Shown: positions 1 to 6,877 of the stretch, in pieces
Numbering within the stretch: position 1 is the first letter of the stretch
Layout of the letters: the number at the start of each line of letters is the position of its first letter
DNA from: Actinomycetes bacterium
GTDB lineage: Bacteria; Actinomycetota; CALGFH01
Direction: 5' to 3'
Assembly (NCBI GenBank): GCA_030152105.1
Contig: JASLIH010000040.1
Coordinates: 1-20,637, forward strand
DNA: 20,637 nt
The notes under the pieces: model-generated
What the model saw: the letters and a program-made list of their open reading frames with translations, nothing else
The model's database searches: none
Told to the model about the DNA's origin: nothing
Program-made: the position numbers and the translations under genes

Positions 1-561
1 GTCGCGCATGACGTCGAGGACCTCGTTGATCATCTCCGGGTCCAGGGCCGAGGTCGGCTCGTCGAACAGCAGCAGCTTGGGGTCCATGGCCAGGGCGCGG
101 GCGATCGCCACCCGCTGCTGCTGGCCGCCCGACAGCTGGGCCGGCAGCTTGTTGGCCTGGTTCTCGACCCCGACCCGGGCCAGCAGCTCCCTGGCCCGCC
201 GCTCGGCCTCCTGGCGGGACTGGCCGCGGACCTTGACCGGGCCGAGGGTGACGTTCTCGAGCACGCTCTTGTGGGCGAACAGGTTGAACTGCTGGAAGAC
301 CATGCCGACGTCGGAGCGGAGCCGGGCCAGGTCCCGGCCCTCGCTGGGCAGGGGCTGGCCTTCCAGGCGGATGGTGCCGTTGTCGATCGGCTCCAGCCGG
401 TTGATCGTCCGGCACAGGGTCGACTTGCCCGACCCGGACGGGCCGACCACGATCACCACCTCGCCCGGGTCGACCTCGAGGTCGATGTCCTGGAGCACGT
501 GCAGGTCACCGAAATGCTTGTTGACCTGCTCCATCTGGAGCAGGGGAGCACCTGCCGCCAT
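1..561 (-). CDS. Polar amino-acid ABC transporter ATP-binding protein (partial, 3' end outside window)
   Basis: This is the cytoplasmic ATPase of an ABC importer of the glutamine/glutamate/arginine type (GlnQ/GluA/ArtP class), which drives uptake of a polar amino acid. The 187 visible residues include the Walker A motif GPSGSGKST (residues 40-48), the Q-loop VFQQFNLF, the signature LSGGQQQR and Walker B with [14 protein letters not shown]. The H-loop and C-terminus (about 55-60 more residues for this family) lie beyond base 1. The ATG at 561 is preceded by GGGAGG at a suitable distance, and the protein opens with a typical short leader ([18 protein letters not shown]). A possible -10 (TACATA, 604-599) lies in the 66-bp gap to the upstream gene, so it may have its own promoter. 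Permease and binding-protein genes would be expected beyond the left edge. The family call is secure; the exact substrate is not. Confidence 0.93.
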   Translation of the reverse strand, partial: MAAGAPLLQMEQVNKHFGDLHVLQDIDLEVDPGEVVIVVGPSGSGKSTLCRTINRLEPIDNGTIRLEGQPLPSEGRDLARLRSDVGMVFQQFNLFAHKSVLENVTLGPVKVRGQSRQEAERRARELLARVGVENQANKLPAQLSGGQQQRVAIARALAMDPKLLLFDEPTSALDPEMINEVLDVMRD

Positions 562-627
562 CCGTTCGGGCCTCCCACCGTCATGGTCCGATGCCCGATA
601 TGTAACCACGCGGCGCCGCGATCCGTC

Positions 628-1164
628 CTAGCCGAGGGGAACAGTCATCCAGCGCTCGCCGAGGCCGGGGGCGCGGACGGTCACCACCAGCCGCCGCGGC
701 GGCCCGGCCAGGGCGAGCCCGAGGCGGGCCGGGCGGGACGACAGGGTGGCCGCGGCCAGCATCGCCTCGACCCGGGCGTTGGGCGACAGCCGGCCCTGGC
801 GGGCCAGGGCGCGGGCGAAGGCCAGCCCGTCGGCCAGGGCGCCGCCCCGGGCCGGGGCCGGCCGGCGGGCCGCGTCGGCCACGAACCGCCCGGTGAACCC
901 CTCGCCCAGGTCGGCGGCCAGCACCGGCCAGACCCGTGCGACCTCGCGGGCCCGCTTGCGGGCGAGCGCCGCCGAGGTCGCCCGCACCCGCTCCGGGTCG
1001 AACCCGCCCGGGACCGGCCCGCCGCCGACCAGCGCCCTGACCAGGTCCGCCTGCTGGCCGGCGAGCCGTTCCCGGTTCACGGCGGGCCGACCCGGCGTGG
1101 GTGGCGGCGGCGATGGCGTTTCAATTGGATCGGCCTGCGAGGCGACATGCGGCGGCAATGGCAT
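628..1164 (-). CDS. SCO6045-like small protein, third gene of the MNIO cassette
   Basis: This predicted soluble protein of 178 residues is rich in Ala, Arg and Leu. It contains the run [17 protein letters not shown], and its C-terminus ends [12 protein letters not shown]. From memory it resembles the small SCO6045-type proteins of streptomycetes, which sit next to DUF692 and TIGR04222 genes. MNIO enzymes of other systems need a small partner that presents the peptide (MbnC, TglI, BufC), so a partner role is plausible here, but this is inference from position only. The ATG at 1164 overlaps the end of the DUF692 gene by 44 bp. A GTG at 1080 ([14 protein letters not shown]), just after the DUF692 stop, is an alternative that drops the Pro-rich first 28 residues. 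It has no clear Shine-Dalgarno. The stop is TAG at 628-630. Confidence 0.8.
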   Translation of the reverse strand: MPLPPHVASQADPIETPSPPPPTPGRPAVNRERLAGQQADLVRALVGGGPVPGGFDPERVRATSAALARKRAREVARVWPVLAADLGEGFTGRFVADAARRPAPARGGALADGLAFARALARQGRLSPNARVEAMLAAATLSSRPARLGLALAGPPRRLVVTVRAPGLGERWMTVPLG

Positions 1165-1996
1165 CCAGCTCGCTGGCCAGCTCGGCCTCGGGCGGGTAGG
1201 CGTCGTCGCGCTCCAGCATCACCCCGGGCGGGTCGCGGCGGGTACAGAGCTCGGCGACCAGCTCGAGCACTGCCGGCGGGGTCGGGTGGGCGTGGGTGTC
1301 GTGGTACAGCCCGTCGCGCTCGACCCCGCCGGCCACGTGCACATAGGCGATCCGCTCCAGGGGCAGGGCGTCGAGGAAGGCCAGCGGGTCGCCGCCGTGG
1401 TTGCGGGCGTTGGCGTAGGTGTTGGCCAGGTCGAGCAGGAGCAGGGCCCCGGTCCGCTCCAGCAGCTCGGTCAGGAAGGCGGCCTCGTCCAGCTCGGGCG
1501 CCGGCCACTCCAGCAGGGCGGCCACGTGCTCGAGGGCCAGGGGCACGCCCAGCTCGGCCTGGGCCAGGCGGACGTTGGCGACCAGCACATCCAGGGCCTC
1601 CCGGGTCCTTGGCACCGGCAGCAGGTGCCCGGCCTCCAGGCCGCCACCCCGCACGAAGGCCACGTGCTCGGACACCAGCGGCGCCCCCAGCCGCTCGGCC
1701 AGCTCGGCCAGGTGCCCGACCCGGCCCGGGTCGGGCTCGTCGGCCGACCCCAGCGACAACCGCACCCCGTGAGGCACCACCGGCACCCCCCGCCGCCTCA
1801 GCGCCCGGAGCCCGGTCGGCAGCGGCTCCCCGTCATGGAACCGCTCCGCCACCACCTCCACGAACCCCAGCCCCGGACGCCGGTCCACGAACCCGGCGAG
1901 CTCATCGCGCCACCCGATCCCGACCCCATGCAGCGGTGGAGTGGTCGCCGCCCCGCCGGAGGGCTGGGCCCCCGCGCCGGCGTCCTGGCCGCTCAC
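1121..1996 (-). CDS. DUF692 / multinuclear non-heme iron oxidase (MNIO) family protein
   Basis: This TIM-barrel enzyme belongs to the DUF692 family, now called MNIO. Characterised members (MbnB, TglH, BufB) use two or three iron ions and O2 to convert Cys residues of a ribosomal peptide into oxazolone-thioamide, shortened or thiooxazole products. The protein has 291 residues, a normal length. Family landmarks are GVGIGWR (25-30), PHGVRLSLG with H76, SEHVAF with E110/H111, LALEHV with E156, [12 protein letters not shown] with D189 and N192, YVHVAGG with H220, HDTHAHP (232-238) and E262 near the end; these are the expected metal ligands. The GTG start at 1996 overlaps the stop of the TIGR04222 gene as GTGA, so the two are translationally coupled. 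An N-terminal extension is excluded because that frame runs antisense to conserved sequence. The likely substrate is the Cys tail of the preceding protein. Confidence 0.9.
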   Translation of the reverse strand: MSGQDAGAGAQPSGGAATTPPLHGVGIGWRDELAGFVDRRPGLGFVEVVAERFHDGEPLPTGLRALRRRGVPVVPHGVRLSLGSADEPDPGRVGHLAELAERLGAPLVSEHVAFVRGGGLEAGHLLPVPRTREALDVLVANVRLAQAELGVPLALEHVAALLEWPAPELDEAAFLTELLERTGALLLLDLANTYANARNHGGDPLAFLDALPLERIAYVHVAGGVERDGLYHDTHAHPTPPAVLELVAELCTRRDPPGVMLERDDAYPPEAELASELDAIAAACRLAGRSN

Positions 1997-2868
1997 CCGC
2001 CGCACCCGCCGCCGCAGCCCCCGCCGCAGCCGCCGCCTCCGCCGCAGCTCCCTCCGCCCCCGCCCCCGTCGGCGCCGCCCAGGAACGCGCTCTGCTCGCG
2101 GGGGAGCCGTAGGGCCATGGCCATCTCGACGTCGGCGCTCCACAGGACCCCGGCGCCGAACAGGGCCGTGGCCATGGCCAGCTCGGAGGGGGAAGCGCCG
2201 CCGGCCGGCCGGCCGGCCTCGGCCCGCAGGCGGTCCAGGGTGCGGCGGCCCAGCTCGGTGGCGTTCGGCACCCGCAGGCAGAGGGCGACCGCGAGGACCA
2301 CGGTGACGGCCAGCAGCACGACCAGGAACCCGACCGGGCGGCCGTTGGCCGTCCCGGCGACGACCCGGGCCACTCCCAGGGCGAGCAGGGGCAGGGACCA
2401 CAGCCCGGCCGCCCGGTAGCGGGCCCGCTGCTCGGGGGTGGGGGCCAGACCGGCCTGGCGCAGCCGCTCGCAGACGGCGGCCATGGCCGGCGCCCGGCAC
2501 AGCTCGGCCCCCAGGGCCCAGCGCGGGTGGTCGGGGCGGTTGGCGACCAGCTGGTAGGTGGCCCACTCGACCGGGTGGGCCCCGGCCGGCGGGGCCGTCC
2601 CGGCGACCAGCCGGCGCCGCCGGCGTCGGATGGCCGGGCTGGCCAGGTGCCCGGCCCGGAGCAGGACGGACACGGCCGTGGTGGCGACCAGCTCGCAGCC
2701 GCCGTTGAGGAAGGCGGCCTCGTAGCGGTCGAGCCGGTCCGGCACGGCCGCCCCCGCCGGTGCGCCCAGGGCCCGCCGCCGGGCCAGGACCACGCCCGCC
2801 AAGGTGACGGCGAGCAGGAACAGGAACAGAAGAAGGAACCCGGGACCGCTGATGCCCCATGTGTCCAT
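1993..2868 (-). CDS. TIGR04222-type membrane protein with C-terminal Gly/Cys tail (candidate RiPP precursor)
   Basis: The protein has 291 residues. A hydrophobic N-terminal segment (residues 10-29) is followed by a soluble region with [23 protein letters not shown] (47-70, an alpha-helical landmark of the family) and two further membrane segments (about 155-171 and 179-198). A second cytoplasmic part includes [18 protein letters not shown]. The last residues are a low-complexity tail, [18 protein letters not shown], with Cys at 275, 281, 285 and 289. I match it to TIGR04222 from its architecture and its DUF692 neighbour. The tail is the obvious candidate for Cys modification by the coupled MNIO enzyme, which makes this an unusual membrane-anchored precursor. 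The ATG at 2868 has a perfect AGGAGG (2879-2874) five bases upstream. The gene is first in its operon. Confidence 0.85.
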   Translation of the reverse strand: MDTWGISGPGFLLLFLFLLAVTLAGVVLARRRALGAPAGAAVPDRLDRYEAAFLNGGCELVATTAVSVLLRAGHLASPAIRRRRRRLVAGTAPPAGAHPVEWATYQLVANRPDHPRWALGAELCRAPAMAAVCERLRQAGLAPTPEQRARYRAAGLWSLPLLALGVARVVAGTANGRPVGFLVVLLAVTVVLAVALCLRVPNATELGRRTLDRLRAEAGRPAGGASPSELAMATALFGAGVLWSADVEMAMALRLPREQSAFLGGADGGGGGGSCGGGGGCGGGCGGGCGG

Positions 2869-2887
2869 GGCGACCTCCTGGCCGCTC

Positions 2888-2929
2888 CGCTGGTCATCCC
2901 TGCCAGCGCGCTGGTCATCCCTGCCAGCG
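2888..2929. repeat. Two perfect tandem 21-bp palindromic repeats (probable operator)
   Basis: Two identical 21-bp units lie head to tail with no gap (2888-2908 and 2909-2929). Each unit is itself a dyad: CGCTGG, a 9-base spacer TCATCCCTG, then CCAGCG. They sit 20-61 bp before the start codon of the TIGR04222/MNIO operon, just upstream of its AGGAGG. This position suits a repressor operator or a 5' UTR structure in that operon's leader. No protein-binding evidence is available from sequence alone. Confidence 0.75.
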
Positions 2930-2993
2930 TGTCCGATGCGTCACCGCGAGTATCGGGCCGCCCCGAGCGGCCGTCCAGATCCCCGGCCAACTT

Positions 2994-3009
2994 GTTACCC
3001 GCTGGTAAC
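2994..3009. promoter_or_regulatory. Inverted repeat GTTACC-CGCT-GGTAAC, possible operator
   Basis: This perfect 6-bp inverted repeat with a 4-base centre lies in the 205-bp divergent region, 65-80 bp before the crotonase start. Its size and AT-richer arms stand out in very GC-rich sequence and fit the binding site of a dimeric regulator. It could control the crotonase, the divergent MNIO operon, or both. No clear sigma-70 -35/-10 pair was found for either gene. Confidence 0.4.
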
Positions 3010-3073
3010 CCGCCGTTCGACCGGCCCGCCTGCCACCATTGGCCCGGCACGCCGACGAGCCCGAGGAGCACCG

Positions 3074-3877
3074 ATGCCCGACCGCTACGCCGCCTACCCG
3101 AGCCTTGAGCTGGAACGGCCCGCCGACGGGGTCCTGCGGGTGGTGATGTCCGCCCCCGGGCGGCTGAACGCGGCCGGCCACCAGATGCACCGCGACCTGG
3201 CCGGCATCTGGGCCGAGATCGACCGCGACCCCGAGGTCCGGGCGGTGGTGGTGCGCGGGGCCGGGGAGGTGTTCTCGGCCGGCGGCGACCTGGACCTGGT
3301 GGCCGACATGGCCGACGACTTCGAGGTCCGCGTCCGGGTCCTGCGCGAGGCCCGCGACCTGGTCTACAACCTGCTCAACTGCTCCAAGCCGGTGGTCTCG
3401 GCCATGGCCGGCCCGGCCGTCGGGGCCGGGCTGGTCATCGGCCTGCTGGCCGACATCTCGATCGCCGCCCGCTCGGCCCGGATCATCGACGGCCACACCC
3501 GCCTCGGGCTGGCCGCCGGCGACCACGCGGCGATCGTCTGGCCGCTGCTCTGCGGCATGGCCAAGGCCAAGTACCACCTGCTGCTGTGCGAGCCGGTGTC
3601 GGGCGAGGAGGCGGAGCGGATCGGGCTGGTGTCGCGCTGCGTCGACGACGCCGAGCTGCACGAGGTCGCCCTCGAGGTCGCCGTCCGGCTGGCCGGCGGC
3701 TCCCAGAGCGCCATCCGCTGGACCAAGTACGCCCTCAACAACTGGCTTCGCATGGCCGGGCCGACCTTCGACGCCTCGCTGGCGCTGGAGTTCCTCGGCT
3801 TCGGCGGGCCGGACGTCCGCGAGGGGGTGGCGTCGTTCCGCGAGAAGCGCCCGCCCAACTTCAGCGGCCCGGCCTGA
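3074..3877 (+). CDS. Enoyl-CoA hydratase/isomerase (crotonase) family protein
   Basis: This 267-residue cytoplasmic protein has the crotonase fold and acts on an acyl-CoA. The oxyanion-hole segments are present as FSAGGDLDL (67-75) and [10 protein letters not shown] (111-120), and the C-terminal helix region is FREKRPPNF. The two Glu residues of classical hydratase (Glu144 and Glu164 of rat crotonase) align with Val121 and His141. [10 protein letters not shown] stretch (149-157) follows, as in many actinobacterial EchA-like proteins of unknown substrate. Classic water addition is therefore unlikely to use the usual residues, and isomerase, hydrolase or another crotonase chemistry is possible. 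The ATG at 3074 has GAGGAG (3063-3068) five bases upstream, which decides this start over the upstream in-frame ATG. No other fatty-acid gene is adjacent. Confidence 0.9.
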   Translation: MPDRYAAYPSLELERPADGVLRVVMSAPGRLNAAGHQMHRDLAGIWAEIDRDPEVRAVVVRGAGEVFSAGGDLDLVADMADDFEVRVRVLREARDLVYNLLNCSKPVVSAMAGPAVGAGLVIGLLADISIAARSARIIDGHTRLGLAAGDHAAIVWPLLCGMAKAKYHLLLCEPVSGEEAERIGLVSRCVDDAELHEVALEVAVRLAGGSQSAIRWTKYALNNWLRMAGPTFDASLALEFLGFGGPDVREGVASFREKRPPNFSGPA

Positions 3878-3913
3878 CCGGGCCGGCCTCCCCGGGGGAG
3901 CGCGAGCGGCTAG

Positions 3914-3928
3914 GAGCCTGCTGAGCAA
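3914..3928 (+). repeat. Left terminal inverted repeat of the IS1182-family element
   Basis: The sequence GAGCCTGCTGAGCAA pairs with the right end at 5645-5659. CTGAGCAA is identical in both, and the outer part (G-A-GCCTG versus GGCCTGT) aligns with small gaps. The repeat begins directly after CTAG at 3910-3913. Confidence 0.7.
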
Positions 3929-3965
3929 TTCGTGTTGGCGGGTTGGGTTCGAGAGACTTACGCGC

Positions 3966-5498
3966 ATGCAAGGGATAAGCGACCCCACCCGCGTTGAGTT
4001 CCTCGACGCCCAGGCGCACTGCCGCCACCTCGTGCCGGACGGCTCCGTTCATGGCTTCCTCGCCGACCACCGTCCAGAGCTGTTCCCCGACCAGCTGTTC
4101 GCCGACCTCTTCCCCTCTGGCCGGGGTCGGCCCTCGATTCCCGCCGATGTCATCGCCACCGTGATGGTGTTGCAGGCGTTGGAGGGCCTGTCGGACCGGG
4201 AGGCCTGCCAGCAACTGGTCTGCAACATCGCCTGGAAGGTCGCCTGCGGACTGGCGCTCACCGACTCGGGCTTCCACCCCAGCGTGCTGGCCCTGTGGCG
4301 GGCGCGGCTGCGCGCCTCCGACCGGCCGGAGCGGATCTTTGACGCGGTCCGTCAGGTCGTGCATGCCACCGGGGTGCTGGCCGGCCGCACCCGCCGGGCA
4401 TTGGATTCCACCCTGTTGGACGACGCGGTCGCCACCCAAGACACCGTCACCCAGCTGGTCGCCGCGATCCGTCGGGTGCGCCGACTGGTTCCTGCCGCGG
4501 CCACGCTGGCACTGGGTGCGCACGATTACGAGCACCAGCCGGGCAAGCCGGCGTGTGCCTGGGATGACCCGGCCGCGCGTCAGCAGCTGGTCAGCGCACT
4601 GGTCACCGACGCGCTCGCGGTGCTGGGCGCCCTAGAGGGCGCCGAGTTGGACGACCAGCAGGCCGAGGCGGTCGGGCTGCTGGGGGTCGTCGCCGGCCAA
4701 GACGTCGAACCCGGCGAGCAGGCAGGCACCTGGAAGATCGCCCGCAAGGTGGCCCCCGATCGGGTGATCAGCGTGGTCGACCCTGACGCTCGGCACATGC
4801 ACAAGAGCGTCAGCAGCTACCGCGACGGCTACAAGGCGCACCTGGCGGTCGAGCCCGAGACCGGGCTGGTCACCCAGGCGGCGTTGACGCCGGCCACCGC
4901 CGCCGACGGGCCGACCGGGGTCGGGCTATTGGCCGGCGAGCCGGCAGGGTTGCAGGTGCTGGCCGACACGGCCTACGGCGGCGGACCGACCCGCACCGCA
5001 CTGCGGGCGGCGGGGCACCGACTGACGATCAAGCCGATCCGATCGCGCGCCGCGGTGCCGGGCGGGTTCAGCAAGGACGACTTCGTGATCGACCTGGCCG
5101 CGCGGACCGTCACCTGCCCGGCCGGGCACACCGTGCCGGTCGCGCCCAAGGGGCAGGCACCCTTCAAACAGCGCTGCGCCGGCTGCCCGCTGCGCGCCAG
5201 GTGCACCACCGCCAAGAACGGCCGGACCGTGCAGATCTACCCGTGGGAAGCCGAACTGCAAGCCGCCCGCCGCCAGGCCGCCGACCCTACCTTCCAGGCC
5301 AGCTACCGGCGGTGGCGACCAATGGTGGAACGCTCCATTGCCTGGCTGGTCGCCGGCGGCAACCGGCGGGTCCGCTACCGCGGCCTGGTGCGCAACCAGC
5401 ACTGGCTGTCGCTGCGGGTCGCCGCGATCAACCTGCGCCGGCTGGTCACCCTCGGCCTGCGACCCAACCAGACCGGCTGGATCCTCGCTACCGCGTGA
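3966..5498 (+). CDS. IS1182 family transposase
   Basis: This DDE transposase of 510 residues mobilises the surrounding element. The N-terminal part (residues 1-130, including FPSGRGRPSIPADVIATVMVLQ) is the DUF772-like DNA-binding region of the family. Likely catalytic residues are D147 in ALDSTLLDD, D334 in LADTAYGG and E455 in MVERSIAW. Four Cys between 384 and 413 (C384, C404, C407, C413) form a probable zinc-binding knuckle before the final catalytic Glu. The length is normal and no frame is broken. The ATG at 3966 lacks a strong Shine-Dalgarno (only GAGAG upstream), which is common for transposases. Codon use is a little less G/C-biased than in the neighbouring genes, as expected for a transferred element. 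Confidence 0.96.
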   Translation: MQGISDPTRVEFLDAQAHCRHLVPDGSVHGFLADHRPELFPDQLFADLFPSGRGRPSIPADVIATVMVLQALEGLSDREACQQLVCNIAWKVACGLALTDSGFHPSVLALWRARLRASDRPERIFDAVRQVVHATGVLAGRTRRALDSTLLDDAVATQDTVTQLVAAIRRVRRLVPAAATLALGAHDYEHQPGKPACAWDDPAARQQLVSALVTDALAVLGALEGAELDDQQAEAVGLLGVVAGQDVEPGEQAGTWKIARKVAPDRVISVVDPDARHMHKSVSSYRDGYKAHLAVEPETGLVTQAALTPATAADGPTGVGLLAGEPAGLQVLADTAYGGGPTRTALRAAGHRLTIKPIRSRAAVPGGFSKDDFVIDLAARTVTCPAGHTVPVAPKGQAPFKQRCAGCPLRARCTTAKNGRTVQIYPWEAELQAARRQAADPTFQASYRRWRPMVERSIAWLVAGGNRRVRYRGLVRNQHWLSLRVAAINLRRLVTLGLRPNQTGWILATA

Positions 5499-5644
5499 TG
5501 GCGGGCCCGGGTGTCAAGCGAGGACGTCGCTACGGCAACAGCCATCCAGCGTGGCCGGCTTGCACCTCGAACACCGGCGCTTCGGATCGGACATCTCCCG
5601 GGCCCACCCAAGCAGTCTACGACTCTTTCCACCCCGAAACCGCC

Positions 5645-5659
5645 TTGCTCAGACAGGCC
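5645..5659 (-). repeat. Right terminal inverted repeat of the IS1182-family element
   Basis: Read on the minus strand, the end is GGCCTGTCTGAGCAA and mirrors the left end at 3914-3928. It stops at CTAG 5660-5663, which also contains the stop codon of the beta-propeller lipoprotein gene. Confidence 0.7.
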
Positions 5660-6781
5660 CTAGCCGCTCTGGGCCAGCGCGGCCAGGTCGGGGGCGGCGG
5701 GAAGGGGCCGGGGGTCGGGCCAGCGCAGAGCCGCCCGGTCGATCCCGCGGGCCACCGGCCTGGGCTCGCCGCCGTTCACGTCCACCAGCCACAGGTCGAA
5801 CGGGCCCTCGCAGCCGCCCTCGACCAGCAGCACCCGGCGGGTGTCGAGCCAGCCGACGGCGCTGGTCGGCCTGGACGCCGAGGGCAGCAGGGGCCGCCCC
5901 GGCCCGCCGTCCAGCCCCGACAGGTCGGCCCGGCGGTCGCCGCAGCCGCTGCCGGTGTCGACGGCCAGCTGGGTGGCGGCCGGGTCGCGCCGGCCGACGA
6001 TGGCCAGGATGCCCCGCCGGCCCGTCCACGCCGGGCCGAGGCGGCGCCCCTCGGCCAGCGAGTAGACCTCCAGGCGGTGGGTGCCGTCGGGTTGCCTGCT
6101 GCCGTAGTAGAGGGCCTTGCCGCCGGCCGAGAAGGCCAGCGGCCCCAGCCGGGCCCGGGTCGGGGGGACAAGGCGGGCCTGGCCGTTGCCGTTGTTGCTG
6201 GCCATCCAGACCTCGGAGGCGCCGTTGCGCTGGATCACGAAGGCCAGCGCCTGCCCGGACGGGTGGCCGGCCACCGCCTGGTAGGTCGCATCCCGGAACG
6301 GGGTCAGCTCGCGCAGCTCGATCGAGCCCAGCGAGGCCGAGGCCAGGTTGAGCCGGCCCGGGGTGACAAAGGCGAGCGCGTTGCCGTTGGCCCCGAGCCA
6401 GGTCAGCGAGACCGTCTCGATCCCGCGGGGCGGCCGCCACACCGGGGCGCCGACCCCCCGCACCTCCAGCCCGTCCAGCACCACCCGGTCGCCCCGCGGC
6501 CCCCACAGGAACGGGCCCGGGTTGCGCACCTCGAACAGGCACCACACCCGGCGGCCGTCGGCGGTGGTCGCCCAGGCCCGGCCGCCGGCCACGAAGGCCA
6601 CCGGGGCGGTGGTGGGGGAGGGGGCGTCGCCGGCGCAGCCGTCGGGCAGCGCCCCGGCGGCCGTCGTCCCGACGGTGGTGCCGGGCGGGTTGGGCAGGGT
6701 GGCGCCCCGCTCGGAGCACGCCACCGTCAGCAAGGCCAGGGCGGCCAGCAGCAGACGGGCCCAGCTCGACCGCACGGGCAT
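5660..6781 (-). CDS. Lipoprotein with TolB/PD40-like beta-propeller
   Basis: This predicted secreted lipoprotein has 373 residues. The signal peptide MPVRSSWARLLLAALALLTVAC has its lipobox Cys at residue 22 and is followed by a Pro/Thr-rich linker. The rest is made of beta-propeller blades of the PD40/WD40-like type, with recurring patterns such as LTWLGANGNALAFV, AVAGHPSGQALAFV, PLAFSAGGKALYYG and AVGWLDTRRVLLVEGG. The function is unknown; such proteins bind surface polymers or peptides, or act as scaffolds. The ATG at 6781 is preceded by GGGGGAGG about 11 bases upstream. The TAG stop lies in the CTAG abutting the insertion sequence and is native, because the target duplication recreates it, so the gene is not truncated. 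It is transcribed divergently from mtnA. Confidence 0.82.
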   Translation of the reverse strand: MPVRSSWARLLLAALALLTVACSERGATLPNPPGTTVGTTAAGALPDGCAGDAPSPTTAPVAFVAGGRAWATTADGRRVWCLFEVRNPGPFLWGPRGDRVVLDGLEVRGVGAPVWRPPRGIETVSLTWLGANGNALAFVTPGRLNLASASLGSIELRELTPFRDATYQAVAGHPSGQALAFVIQRNGASEVWMASNNGNGQARLVPPTRARLGPLAFSAGGKALYYGSRQPDGTHRLEVYSLAEGRRLGPAWTGRRGILAIVGRRDPAATQLAVDTGSGCGDRRADLSGLDGGPGRPLLPSASRPTSAVGWLDTRRVLLVEGGCEGPFDLWLVDVNGGEPRPVARGIDRAALRWPDPRPLPAAPDLAALAQSG

Positions 6782-6835
6782 GGCGTTCCCATCCTCCCCC
6801 AGTCCCGGCAACTGGTGGTTCCACGCATGATCCCA

Positions 6836-6849
6836 CCATGCGCGCATGG
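6836..6849. promoter_or_regulatory. 14-bp perfect palindrome CCATGCGCGCATGG between divergent promoters
   Basis: This palindrome lies in the 96-bp region between the beta-propeller lipoprotein and mtnA, 16 bp upstream of the proposed mtnA -10, so it overlaps where a -35 would be. With a one-base bulge the symmetry extends outward to CAC...GTG. It could be a repressor site for mtnA or for both genes, or chance in GC-rich sequence. Confidence 0.4.
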
Positions 6850-6865
6850 GTGCGAACCCGACCGG

Positions 6866-6871
6866 TAGCAT
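6866..6871 (+). promoter_or_regulatory. Probable -10 (TAGCAT) of mtnA, leaderless transcript
   Basis: TAGCAT fits the TANNNT -10 of actinobacteria and ends six bases before the mtnA ATG, which places transcription start at or next to the A of ATG. There is no Shine-Dalgarno before this ATG, which agrees with a leaderless mRNA. No TTGACA-like -35 is visible. Confidence 0.5.
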
Positions 6872-6877
6872 CGCCAC

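Larger units (their letters stand above)
3914..5659 (+). mobile_element. Complete IS1182-family insertion sequence (1746 bp)
   Basis: The element consists of a full-length DDE transposase gene between imperfect terminal inverted repeats (left GAGCCTGCTGAGCAA, right end read inward GGCCTGTCTGAGCAA), with CTAG immediately outside both ends (3910-3913 and 5660-5663). Removing the element and one CTAG restores the perfect 16-bp palindrome GAGCGGCTAGCCGCTC, which supports both the borders and a 4-bp target duplication. It sits between the convergent crotonase and beta-propeller genes. The transposase is intact, so the insertion may be recent. The 161 bp between the transposase stop and the right end hold no gene that I can recognise. 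Confidence 0.85.

Noticed and set aside
5640..5670. Truncation of the beta-propeller gene by the insertion sequence
   Set aside because: Reconstruction of the empty site leaves the same TAG in place, so the C-terminus is native.
6782..6877. SAM-type riboswitch before mtnA
   Set aside because: The region is only 96 bp, the promoter appears leaderless, and no riboswitch-like pairing pattern was found beyond one short palindrome.
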